DNA of 6,707 bases from Caldifarciminota bacterium RBG_13_43_14 (GCA_001771735.1 MEUM01000079.1:1-6707); one strand, 5' to 3'; positions 1 to 6,559 are shown, counted from the first letter of the stretch. Notes: a model not told the origin generated them from the letters alone. Program-made: numbers and translations.

Positions 1-485
1 GAAATCTTCATAATTTCAGCGATTTCTTTGTATGATTGCCCTTCAAATTGAGCGAGGGTCAAGGCTAGTCTCTGGCGATCTGGGAGCAAAGCAATCGCTT
101 TTCTTACCAATTCAATGGTCTGGACCTGAATGTGATCGGTTTGGGTCTTCAACGCATCCGGCACTATCTCCTTTTCTGACAATTCATCAAGTGATAAACA
201 TAACCGTTCCCTTTTATTCCGATGATCAAGACAATGATTTACCACGATCCGGTATAACCAGGTTGATACTTTTGATTTTCCCTTGAATTTCCCGGCATTA
301 CGCCAGACTTTCAAGAAAATTTCCTGCGCCAGATCGGCGACATCATTCTGGTTGCCGGTAAAACGATATATTGTATTGAACACTGCATTTTCATATTTTT
401 TCACCAGCCGTTCAAATGCCGATTCACTACCCTGCGCGGTCTGGGCGAGCAACCGGGTATCTTCATCATTAATGCTGTTGACCAT
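1..485 (-). CDS. ECF-family RNA polymerase sigma factor, C-terminus cut by window edge
   Basis: The reverse strand reads without a stop from ATG at 485 to the left edge (161 residues, partial), beginning MVNSINDEDTRLLAQ. It has the two-domain plan of a group 4 (ECF) sigma factor, which directs RNA polymerase to a dedicated promoter set. Region 2 covers about residues 20-95: region 2.2 has DLAQEIFLKVW (51-61), where this family binds the core enzyme, and regions 2.3/2.4 contain STWLYRIVVNHCLDHRNKR (73-91), which melts and reads the -10 element. A linker (about 96-128) leads to region 4, where LLPDRQRLALTL and QSYKEIAEIM (133-159) form the start of the helix-turn-helix. The recognition helix lies beyond the edge. 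No conserved one-component extension is visible in the part seen. In this family an anti-sigma gene often follows, which here would be outside the window. The start was chosen because it gives the usual short N-terminus, but no convincing Shine-Dalgarno precedes it. The ECF group and target promoters cannot be told from this fragment. Confidence 0.95.
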   Translation of the reverse strand, partial: MVNSINDEDTRLLAQTAQGSESAFERLVKKYENAVFNTIYRFTGNQNDVADLAQEIFLKVWRNAGKFKGKSKVSTWLYRIVVNHCLDHRNKRERLCLSLDELSEKEIVPDALKTQTDHIQVQTIELVRKAIALLPDRQRLALTLAQFEGQSYKEIAEIMKI

Positions 486-490
486 ATCTT

Positions 491-518
491 ATTATATTTG
501 ACTATCTACCCACGTAAA
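491..518 (-). promoter_or_regulatory. Candidate promoter of the sigma-factor gene (possibly leaderless)
   Basis: On the minus strand a perfect TATAAT (491-496) lies only 5 nt before the ATG at 485. A weak -35 match, TTTACG (513-518), sits 16 nt upstream of it. If this is the promoter used, transcription would start at or within a few bases of the ATG, giving a leaderless mRNA, which fits the absence of a Shine-Dalgarno sequence. The -35 is poor and TATAAT can occur by chance in AT-rich DNA, so this is tentative. Confidence 0.4.
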
Positions 519-602
519 AGGGTTAATCAATAGAATCAACTCCTCTTTATTCTTAGACGGTATAATAATGTAGTTAATTGTGCATGATCTGATGGTTTTA
601 GG

Positions 603-630
603 TTGACATGCTGGATAAAATTGATATTAT
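603..630 (+). promoter_or_regulatory. Promoter of the small four-cysteine protein gene
   Basis: A perfect TTGACA -35 box (603-608) is followed after 16 nt by TATTAT (625-630), a 5/6 match to the -10 consensus. Transcription would start near 637, giving a leader of about 26 nt that contains the GGAGG ribosome site at 652-656. It stands 118 nt from the ATG of the divergent sigma-factor gene. The overlapping alternative TATATA (628-633) would need a 19 nt spacer and is less likely. Confidence 0.65.
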
Positions 631-651
631 ATATGCAATTACGCAACAAAT

Positions 652-656
652 GGAGG
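652..656 (+). promoter_or_regulatory. Ribosome binding site GGAGG that fixes the ATG at 663
   Basis: GGAGG followed by 6 nt and ATG. It selects the ATG at 663 over the in-frame TTG at 603, which would add 20 residues encoded by promoter DNA. Confidence 0.8.
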
Positions 657-662
657 TTTATC

Positions 663-836
663 ATGGCCGAAGAAAAGAAAGAATATTTCCTGTGTCCTTT
701 TGGTGAAACGAGCAAGCCGCGCTTGTGCCCGGCTAAAAACATAAATGCCGGCTGGAAATGCCCCATGGAAAAAGGTGATGAATGCGCCCTTGCCAAAATC
801 GTCGATGCCCTGACAATAATAAAAAGCGGGTACTGA
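663..836 (+). CDS. Small four-cysteine protein, putative metal-binding, function unknown
   Basis: A 57-residue protein starting MAEEKKEYFLCPFGE. The ATG at 663 is preceded by GGAGG (652-656) at a 6 nt gap, which decides the start; the frame stays open upstream to a TTG at 603, but that TTG is the -35 box itself. It has four cysteines, C11, C22, C33 and C41 (spacings C-x10-C-x10-C-x7-C), three of them in Cys-Pro pairs, then a short probable helix (CALAKIVDALTII, 41-53). There is no signal peptide or membrane segment, so it is probably cytoplasmic. Four regularly spaced cysteines in so short a chain suggest one bound zinc ion or iron-sulfur cluster; this is inference. I do not recognise a named family, though small anaerobe proteins with several CP pairs and a final CALxxI-like helix look similar. 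It is transcribed divergently from the sigma factor and convergently with the large regulator; neither arrangement reveals a function. Confidence 0.85.
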   Translation: MAEEKKEYFLCPFGETSKPRLCPAKNINAGWKCPMEKGDECALAKIVDALTIIKSGY

Positions 837-904
837 TCGGTTATTGTAAACTCGAGAATATTTATTCCTTAAAATTATAAATCTCTTGGCTAATTATTGA
901 ATCT
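837..904. other. Convergent intergenic gap, no terminator recognised
   Basis: These 68 AT-rich bases separate the 3' ends of the small cysteine protein gene and the large regulator. The only self-complementary segment I see is GAATA-TT-TATTC near 855-866, too short and AT-rich to act as an intrinsic terminator, and no T-tract follows a GC-rich stem on either strand. How the two converging transcripts end is not apparent. Confidence 0.5.
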
Positions 905-3900
905 TCATTTTAGCTCTGGCATGACTTTCTGAATCTCTTCCATATAACTCTGTATCTCCATTTTGCTGAACTTTTCATAAGCCCTGGCAAATAAATCTTT
1001 CATTTTCTGTTCATTACCCTTTTGCTTATGCAGCATACCCAGATAAAAAAGAGCCAGCGCGATTACATACGCATTCTTCATGCTTTCGGCTTTCTCAAGA
1101 CATTCCTCCAAAACTTTTTCGGCGCTGTCAAAATTCTTCCGGTCGAGCTCGATCCTCCCCATCACCAGACAACATAAAGTAATTTCCTCTTTTGAATTTA
1201 ATTTCTCGGCGGTCTGGTGAGAATCCTGCAACCAGACAATTGCTTTATCAATATTGCCCTTCTTAATCTCGACCTCTGCTCGCAGCCGGTCGTTCTCAGG
1301 TTTAAGACCCATTAATTCATATTCCGCGATCATTTTTCCAGCTTCCTCAAGGACTTTTTCCGCCTCCTCGATCCGGCCCAATCCAAGATATGCAATTGCG
1401 GTATTATTAAGGACCGATGCCTGCCGATTTATAGCCTGGATCAATCGGGCAAGCGTCATTGCTTTTTCTGAAAACGCCAAAGCTTCTTCATATTTTTCCA
1501 TTTTCGCCATCATAAAACTAAGATTAGAACAACACAATTCGACCATATCCGGAATATTCAAACTCTGGGCGATATTCAGTGCATCATTATGCATTTCCAG
1601 ACATTTATCCCAGTCACCGGTAATAGCATATAACAAAGCAAGATCATTCAATGAATTTGCATAATACACCCGGTCACCTGTGTTCTTCCTTATTTCCAGC
1701 GAACGCTTGTGATAATCTATTGCCTTGTCGGTTTCAGCTAACTGGTGAAAAACATTGCCGAGATTATTAAAGCTATTGCTCAAACCGCGTGGATCATTTA
1801 CGTTCTTCCGATGTTCATAACTGCGCATAAAAAATTCTTTTGCATTCGTCCAGGCTCCCTTTTCAAAGTGAATCGTTCCAATTGTATTTAGCGCATCGGC
1901 AATTTCACTTTCATTTTCGCTTTGCTGGAACACTGCTAATGCCTGGGATGCAAGCTTGAACGCGTCATTATAATTCCCTAATTTCATGTATATCCAGGCC
2001 GCAGCTTGATCGCATTTCGCGACTTCAACAGCATGTTCGACCGGATTCAGCATTTCCTTTGCTTTATTATAATAGTCAAGGGCTTTTTTCAGATCGCCCA
2101 TACGCTGACAGAGTAAACCCAGTTGTCGGGTGATCTTCACTTTATGTTCGATCGGCAGATCATTATACTTTCTAAGATCATGATAATATTTAAGCGCGGT
2201 AATATGATCACCCAACAAAGTATAAATGTCAGCCAATTCTTCAATTATCTTTATCTCTACGCCAACATCTTTTATCTTTCCTTTTTCGATTAAATCAAGA
2301 CAGTTCTTATATCGTTTTATTGCATCCTGATGAGCATATATTTCCTTCAGTTTTTCCGCAGCCTTGATATTGTAATTAAATGCATTTTCCCATGATTCGG
2401 CCATCAAATAATGATGGGCAAGGCTTTCATAAACATCAACCAGTTTACCTCCATGCATTGATTCGATCGCCTGGGCGATCTGATTATGCATCCATATGCG
2501 CTTTGCATTACCGACATCTTCGTATAATGTGCGCTGCAATAATATACTGCTGAAGCGATACTGATCTGAGTCTTCGAGCTCAACCAACATATATTTAATA
2601 CTGGCATCAAGCAGATCGATCAAATGACCTTCATTTTTTTGCGTAACATGATGTAACAAAGCAAAATTAAAACGATATCCGATCACCGAAGCGATATTCA
2701 TTAGCTCTTTGATCTCAGGATCTATTGCACTTAGCCGACGCCTCATTAGATCACTGACGCTATCCGGCAATATAACCTTGTTGAATTCCTGGAATTTCCA
2801 GTTCCGACCATCCCAGACCAGCGAATTACTTGCGATCAATGTCCCTAATATTTCTTCTATATAAAATGGATTACCTTCGGTTTCATCATATATTCGTGTT
2901 ATTATTTCCTCTGGTGCCGTTAATCCAATAGCAGTATTTATCTTATTAACCGTATCTTCATAAGTTAAACCTTTTAAAGTCAAACGGGAAAGACGATGCT
3001 CCCGGCTCAAAACCTGCAAAAAGCGTTTAAGTGGATGACCGATCGCTATCTCCTCGACCCGGTATGCTATACAGGCCAGTATCGAATTAGAACTTATATT
3101 GCGCACCACATAGGCAAGCATTTCAATGTCAGCTTCGCGCGCCCATTGCATATCATCGCAGAATAGTACGATTGGACCATTTTGCGAGATCAGATGAAAT
3201 ACTTGTAGGACCGATTCGAATAAGCGTATTTTTTCATACTCGGTCGGCAATTGAGAAGGTTCTTCATAAATGTTCATTGTGATCTTAAGTTCGGGAACGA
3301 ATTTTACCAGCTCGGCTTTGTAAACCGGTAGTAATCGGCCCAGCAAATTAACGTATGCGTGACCATTTGATTCAATAAATTGTTTTATCAATTGCATAAA
3401 AATATGATAGGGCGGCGTTGTGCCGAACTCAAAAGGTCTTGAAGCTAAAAGCAAGGCATCATGTAATTGTATAAATGAGCCGAATTCATTGATCAATCTG
3501 GTTTTACCGATCCCCGCTACTCCCTCGACGACGGTAAAACGGCCTTGATGATCAAACGTGTTCATGAACGTTTCCTTCAATGTACTGAGCTCATTGTCAC
3601 GATTCACGAATCGGCTGAAATTAAGTTTGGGCGCAGTATCGCGGCCATTGATTTGAGTCACATCACAACATTGATTGCGGCCTTTCTTTTTCGCTGCGTA
3701 CAATGCCTGATCAGCTTTAGCGATCAGTTCATCTGCATTATTTATCTCATCACTGTAGGTCGCGGCACCGATACTAGCCGTGATCCGAAGGTCTGGTTGT
3801 TCATTACCGGTAAAAATATGATGCCGGATCTTGTCAAGCAGTCGGTTCGAGGCTGCGATCACTGCTTTTGAATCAGTATTCGGCATGATCACAGCAAATT

Positions 3901-4147
3901 CATCACCACCATACCGACAGGGAATGTCCATTTCCCGGCATGTATTTTTGATAATCTGAGCGATCTCGACCAGTACGCGATCACCCCTTAAATGGCCATA
4001 ATTATCATTGACATCCTTAAAATGATCGGCATCGATCATCACGACACTAAAAGGAATATAGCTGCGCCTTGAACGGGCAAGTTCCTGACGCAAACGACTG
4101 AATAATTCACGTCGGTTATAAATACGTGTTAGATCATCTAATGGCAT
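905..4147 (-). CDS. GGDEF diguanylate cyclase fused to STAND-like ATPase and TPR array
   Basis: A 1080-residue protein with no signal peptide or membrane segment, so probably a soluble cytoplasmic regulator. Residues 1-160 are a GGDEF domain, which joins two GTP into cyclic di-GMP. It keeps the opening LTRIYNRRELF, the metal-binding IDADHFKDVND (38-48), the signature RYGGDEF (78-84) and the closing ADQALYAAKKKGRN. REMD (71-74) sits five residues before the signature, the usual place of the RxxD product-inhibition site. Residues about 178-480 form a P-loop ATPase like AAA_16/COG3899: Walker A GVAGIGKT (209-216), Walker B VLFCDDMQWA (327-336) and the family's EGNPFYIEEIL (424-434). From about 570 to 1070 there are roughly 12 TPR units, for example 748-782, 788-822, 828-862 and 908-942. 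The plan parallels adenylate-cyclase/AAA_16/TPR sensors, with the TPRs probably binding a partner or ligand and the NTPase acting as a switch; this is inference. The start is ATG 4147, because the longer frame's TTG at 4174 lies before the transcription start. No EAL or PilZ domain is nearby. Confidence 0.93.
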   Translation of the reverse strand: MPLDDLTRIYNRRELFSRLRQELARSRRSYIPFSVVMIDADHFKDVNDNYGHLRGDRVLVEIAQIIKNTCREMDIPCRYGGDEFAVIMPNTDSKAVIAASNRLLDKIRHHIFTGNEQPDLRITASIGAATYSDEINNADELIAKADQALYAAKKKGRNQCCDVTQINGRDTAPKLNFSRFVNRDNELSTLKETFMNTFDHQGRFTVVEGVAGIGKTRLINEFGSFIQLHDALLLASRPFEFGTTPPYHIFMQLIKQFIESNGHAYVNLLGRLLPVYKAELVKFVPELKITMNIYEEPSQLPTEYEKIRLFESVLQVFHLISQNGPIVLFCDDMQWAREADIEMLAYVVRNISSNSILACIAYRVEEIAIGHPLKRFLQVLSREHRLSRLTLKGLTYEDTVNKINTAIGLTAPEEIITRIYDETEGNPFYIEEILGTLIASNSLVWDGRNWKFQEFNKVILPDSVSDLMRRRLSAIDPEIKELMNIASVIGYRFNFALLHHVTQKNEGHLIDLLDASIKYMLVELEDSDQYRFSSILLQRTLYEDVGNAKRIWMHNQIAQAIESMHGGKLVDVYESLAHHYLMAESWENAFNYNIKAAEKLKEIYAHQDAIKRYKNCLDLIEKGKIKDVGVEIKIIEELADIYTLLGDHITALKYYHDLRKYNDLPIEHKVKITRQLGLLCQRMGDLKKALDYYNKAKEMLNPVEHAVEVAKCDQAAAWIYMKLGNYNDAFKLASQALAVFQQSENESEIADALNTIGTIHFEKGAWTNAKEFFMRSYEHRKNVNDPRGLSNSFNNLGNVFHQLAETDKAIDYHKRSLEIRKNTGDRVYYANSLNDLALLYAITGDWDKCLEMHNDALNIAQSLNIPDMVELCCSNLSFMMAKMEKYEEALAFSEKAMTLARLIQAINRQASVLNNTAIAYLGLGRIEEAEKVLEEAGKMIAEYELMGLKPENDRLRAEVEIKKGNIDKAIVWLQDSHQTAEKLNSKEEITLCCLVMGRIELDRKNFDSAEKVLEECLEKAESMKNAYVIALALFYLGMLHKQKGNEQKMKDLFARAYEKFSKMEIQSYMEEIQKVMPELK
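3668..4147 (-). other. GGDEF catalytic domain with intact active site and RxxD inhibition site
   Basis: This segment encodes residues 1-160 of the large regulator. All residues I would check for activity are present: aspartate D39 in IDADHFK, the GGDEF loop at 80-84 with its second metal-binding acid D82, and the SIGAA strand at 125-129. R71 and D74 form the primary inhibitory site seen in feedback-controlled cyclases. The domain begins at the first residue with no N-terminal sensor, so control must come from the C-terminal part. Confidence 0.9.
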
Positions 4148-4149
4148 AG

Positions 4150-4156
4150 CCTCATC
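4150..4156 (-). promoter_or_regulatory. Ribosome binding site GATGAGG before ATG 4147
   Basis: On the minus strand GATGAGG ends 2 nt before the ATG at 4147. The gap is shorter than usual, but it is the only Shine-Dalgarno-like sequence near either candidate start; the in-frame TTG at 4174 has none. Confidence 0.5.
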
Positions 4157-4165
4157 TACTGAATG

Positions 4166-4193
4166 ATTATACAATTAGAATTAGTGTTGTCAA
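4166..4193 (-). promoter_or_regulatory. Consensus promoter of the GGDEF-ATPase-TPR gene
   Basis: On the minus strand an exact TTGACA (4188-4193) and an exact TATAAT (4166-4171) are separated by 16 nt. Transcription should start near 4159, leaving a leader of about 12 nt before the ATG at 4147. The upstream in-frame TTG (4172-4174) falls in the spacer directly against the -10 box, so it cannot be translated from this transcript. Perfect boxes suggest strong housekeeping transcription; no operator is evident. Confidence 0.8.
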
Positions 4194-4388
4194 CTATTGG
4201 CAAAGGGCAATAAAAATTGATACCGGATTCTGGATGCTTGATCCTGGATTTCATTGTTCTTCTGGTCTATCTTGTTTATTCAGTCTGTTTCGTTATTGGA
4301 ATTGGTTTGGAATTTTCCGCTAGTGGCGGATCAGCCTTAGGCTGAAGATATTGTTTAGAATTTCGTGCTTCGGATTTAGGTTTTTTTG
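4194..4388. other. Non-coding spacer with degenerate repeats and palindromes
   Basis: No gene-like frame is visible between the regulator's promoter and the stop of the DUF5916 gene. The stretch holds an imperfect repeat around 4225-4249 (two copies of a TCTGGAT/CCTGGAT core), an 8-nt direct repeat TTGGAATT at 4296-4303 and 4307-4314 (11 nt apart), two abutting palindromes (4316-4345), and a TTTCGTGCTTCGGATTTAGG tract (4361-4380) followed by T7. Tracts of this style are, from general familiarity, scattered between genes in several uncultured bacterial lineages; whether these are repeated elsewhere in this genome cannot be told from one window. Confidence 0.5.
4316..4345. repeat. Two tandem 15-nt palindromes (REP-like hairpins)
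   Basis: TCCGC-TAGTG-GCGGA (4316-4330) forms a 5-bp stem with a 5-nt loop, and immediately after it TCAGCC-TTA-GGCTGA (4331-4345) forms a perfect 6-bp stem with a 3-nt loop. They lie 44 nt beyond the DUF5916 stop on its transcript side. No T-tract follows either hairpin on the minus strand, so they do not form a classical intrinsic terminator, but they could protect an mRNA 3' end or be a dispersed repeat. Confidence 0.7.
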
Positions 4389-6509
4389 TCAGAAATATAA
4401 TAGGTAGCTCGCCTTTATTGCACCGATCAAGTATTTAGGATCGAGTTCGCCATCATTATTTTCATCAATTCGATAATCATTTATAGCAACATATATCCAT
4501 GACTTAGGCAAGAAGTTCCAGGAGAAAAGCGCACCGGTTCGCATTGTGTTCAATCCGGTGCTGCCAAAATCGATCCCCGGTGTGGTCATGACCAGTTCAG
4601 TAAACACGCTCAGTTTTATTACTGCATTGAAGCGATATAGAATATTCGACCGCAGACGCGGTGTCATCTCAATAATCGCATTGGTCGTATCCCATTCGAT
4701 CCAAAGATTGGAACTTATACCGACGCTCAACGGATCGATGATCGAATAGTTATAGCTGAAAGAATTACTGCTTCGATAAGCCAGATAATCACGAAAATAA
4801 TTGTAAGTATACGTGTAATTCGTGCTCAAATTGCACCAGTGACGCATCAATCTGCCCCATATTGACCAATTGAACTGGCGGAACAGATAATTGGTGTCCG
4901 CTTCATAATAGGGACCGGCGGTCAAGGAAAGGTCAAAACCCCAGTTATGCTTGAAATTCGGGTTTATTTCGACCATGCCGAGCGTCGACCATTTATCACT
5001 TCCTGGTTCCTGGACTAAATAAGCACCGGGCGCAATAAATAAATTCCTTACATAACTTTTTCTCCATTGATAATATGGTCCACAGAGTAAAAGTATTTCT
5101 TTCATTCCCGCCCAGGGCACAAAGCCGATATCCGAAACATCAAACGAATCATTAACAACCTGGGCTTTGGCGATCGTCAAAAAATTGCCAATCAAGCCAA
5201 AAAACCCGGTGTTTGCCGCCCAGCCACATTTTTGATTATGATCGCTGGCTGCTCCTTGAAGAATGAATTGATTCATACCTTGACGATATACCAAGTCCAT
5301 GCCGATTGTTTGATTATAATCGTCAGGATCATGAAAAGAGCCGCTGTACAGCAAACCGATATCTGAATTGCCTATAATTCTATGTTTAGCGCGCAACACG
5401 CCGAAACCTCGATCAGGATCTACAAGCGTATCTCCATCACAGATATGTTCGTATTCATCCGTATATGCACCCAGAAATCCAATATTCCAATCCTGGGATT
5501 TTATTGTGACCTTACCGCCGCCAATGATCGGAATTGCCTCACCATTTACTGACTTGCCGACGCGGCGTGAATAGAAAATTTCAAGTGGATCAAAAAATCC
5601 CTTACCTTCGCCAAAATCCGACATCCGGAAAATATCTTTGCCTTCTAAAAAGAACGGTCGGCGCTCATCCAGATATGTTGGATAACGACCAAGATTAAGT
5701 GAGAACGGATCGGATTCGATTTGGGCGAAATCGGGAAAAGCAGTAGCATTAAAAGTCATCTGGGGAGTTATGTCCCATTTTACATTCATGCTTGCGCTTG
5801 GTTTATATTCGGGATCTTCGCCAGTGTAATTATTATAACGAAAATAGGCTTCCGGGTACAATTCAAAATAATAACCCTGGGATCGCGGCCTTACCCCGGT
5901 CAAAGCGGGCCACTTTGAGATCATGTCTCCTTCGATCTGGGTTACTTCAGTCCAATAATCAGTTTCGTTATTTTCGGTAATATAACGCAAGAATTGTATG
6001 CCCCATTTCTCTAAACCTTTTTTATACCGTATCGATTTAAAAGGTATCTTGAATTCAACTTCATAGCGATCATCATATTTTTTGATCGCCTTGTACCAAA
6101 CGCCATCCCAGGAATCATCATAAGTGCGCCCGTCATCCACGATCCAGCCGTCGTCGAACAATCCGCTGGCGTTGAGCAGAAAATAATAAGCCGTGGTCCG
6201 GCTGCCGAACGGATCAATAGCGACCGCAACATTGTCCTCTTCTTTGGTCAATCCCCTGGTAAAACAGTAGTTCTCCGTATAGCAACGAAACGCAAAATAC
6301 AAATTATGATCGTCCTGTAGCGCATAGACAACTGTTCGATCGCCTGCCGGTTCTTTTTCATCCGGGTAATGCTGGACAAAATCATAGGCCGAATCGCCGG
6401 CCAACCATATGTTCTCGATATAACCGTCAATAACCGGTCCAGGTTCGACATAGGTCATCTGCAGTTGTTTATCGCTACATAATAAAAATAGCGTTATGAT
6501 CAATGACAT
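4389..6509 (-). CDS. DUF5916 outer-membrane beta-barrel protein with CBM9-like N-terminal domain
   Basis: A 706-residue protein. After a short hydrophobic leader (SLIITLFLL, 2-10), residues about 19-205 form a CBM9-like beta-sandwich (GPVIDGYIENIWL, NLYFAFRCY, DDSWDGVWYKA, YEVEFKIPFKSIRY), the domain that usually precedes DUF5916. The DUF5916 hallmark ERRPFFLEGKDIF (282-294) is followed by IFYSRRVG (311-318). The rest, to residue 706, alternates aromatic and polar residues as in transmembrane beta-strands and ends SYLLYF, a terminal phenylalanine typical of BAM-inserted barrels, so the protein is placed in the outer membrane. The family's substrate is unknown; binding or uptake of glycans or other polymers is a guess from the CBM9 domain. 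DENNDGELD (682-690) resembles a calcium-binding loop. The start is supported by AGGGGG 5 nt upstream and an in-frame TAG just before it. The leader lacks a basic residue at its start, and C11 sits in a non-standard lipobox (FLLC). The gene has its own promoter and is divergent from the gene at the right edge. Confidence 0.92.
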   Translation of the reverse strand: MSLIITLFLLCSDKQLQMTYVEPGPVIDGYIENIWLAGDSAYDFVQHYPDEKEPAGDRTVVYALQDDHNLYFAFRCYTENYCFTRGLTKEEDNVAVAIDPFGSRTTAYYFLLNASGLFDDGWIVDDGRTYDDSWDGVWYKAIKKYDDRYEVEFKIPFKSIRYKKGLEKWGIQFLRYITENNETDYWTEVTQIEGDMISKWPALTGVRPRSQGYYFELYPEAYFRYNNYTGEDPEYKPSASMNVKWDITPQMTFNATAFPDFAQIESDPFSLNLGRYPTYLDERRPFFLEGKDIFRMSDFGEGKGFFDPLEIFYSRRVGKSVNGEAIPIIGGGKVTIKSQDWNIGFLGAYTDEYEHICDGDTLVDPDRGFGVLRAKHRIIGNSDIGLLYSGSFHDPDDYNQTIGMDLVYRQGMNQFILQGAASDHNQKCGWAANTGFFGLIGNFLTIAKAQVVNDSFDVSDIGFVPWAGMKEILLLCGPYYQWRKSYVRNLFIAPGAYLVQEPGSDKWSTLGMVEINPNFKHNWGFDLSLTAGPYYEADTNYLFRQFNWSIWGRLMRHWCNLSTNYTYTYNYFRDYLAYRSSNSFSYNYSIIDPLSVGISSNLWIEWDTTNAIIEMTPRLRSNILYRFNAVIKLSVFTELVMTTPGIDFGSTGLNTMRTGALFSWNFLPKSWIYVAINDYRIDENNDGELDPKYLIGAIKASYLLYF

Positions 6510-6514
6510 TTTTT

Positions 6515-6520
6515 CCCCCT
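6515..6520 (-). promoter_or_regulatory. Ribosome binding site AGGGGG of the DUF5916 gene
   Basis: On the minus strand AGGGGG is followed by five A residues and then ATG at 6509. A TAG overlaps its upstream edge in frame, so no longer start is possible. Confidence 0.7.
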
Positions 6521-6530
6521 ATATTGCGAT

Positions 6531-6559
6531 ATTATAATGGATTTTTCAGTATCTGTCAT
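6531..6559 (-). promoter_or_regulatory. Promoter of the DUF5916 gene
   Basis: On the minus strand ATGACA (6554-6559, a 5/6 match to the -35 consensus) and an exact TATAAT (6531-6536) are 17 nt apart. The predicted start near 6524 leaves a leader of about 15 nt containing the ribosome site. Confidence 0.75.

Noticed and set aside
32..501. Two plus-strand frames opposite the sigma factor
   Set aside because: The minus-strand translation has clear sigma region 2 and 4 motifs, so the plus-strand frames are shadows.
561..566. Plus-strand TATAAT as an extra promoter
   Set aside because: The bases 16-18 nt upstream show no -35 resemblance, and a better promoter lies at 603-630.
603..662. N-terminal extension of the small cysteine protein from TTG 603
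   Set aside because: The TTG is the first base triplet of the TTGACA -35 box, and the -10 box lies inside the supposed coding extension. The GGAGG site points to ATG 663.
536..796. 86-residue minus-strand frame opposite the small cysteine protein
   Set aside because: It is antisense to a gene with a promoter and ribosome site and has no recognisable domain or initiation signal of its own.
1254..1664. 136-residue plus-strand frame inside the TPR region, and a similar one at 3545-3871
   Set aside because: Both are antisense to well-matched TPR and GGDEF sequence, with low-complexity composition and no ribosome site.
905..4147. Defence (anti-phage STAND/Avs-like or CBASS-like) role for the large protein
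   Set aside because: STAND proteins with effectors occur in defence, but the effector here is a canonical GGDEF domain with a feedback site, typical of signalling. No nuclease, TIR, protease or membrane effector and no defence neighbours are present.
4148..4174. Nine-residue extension of the GGDEF protein from TTG 4174
   Set aside because: It overlaps the -10 box and has no ribosome site; the predicted transcript begins downstream of it.
4316..4345. Intrinsic terminator for the DUF5916 gene
   Set aside because: Neither hairpin is followed by a T-tract on the minus strand. The T7 at 4381-4387 is on the plus strand, 35 nt beyond the hairpins, with no plus-strand gene before it.
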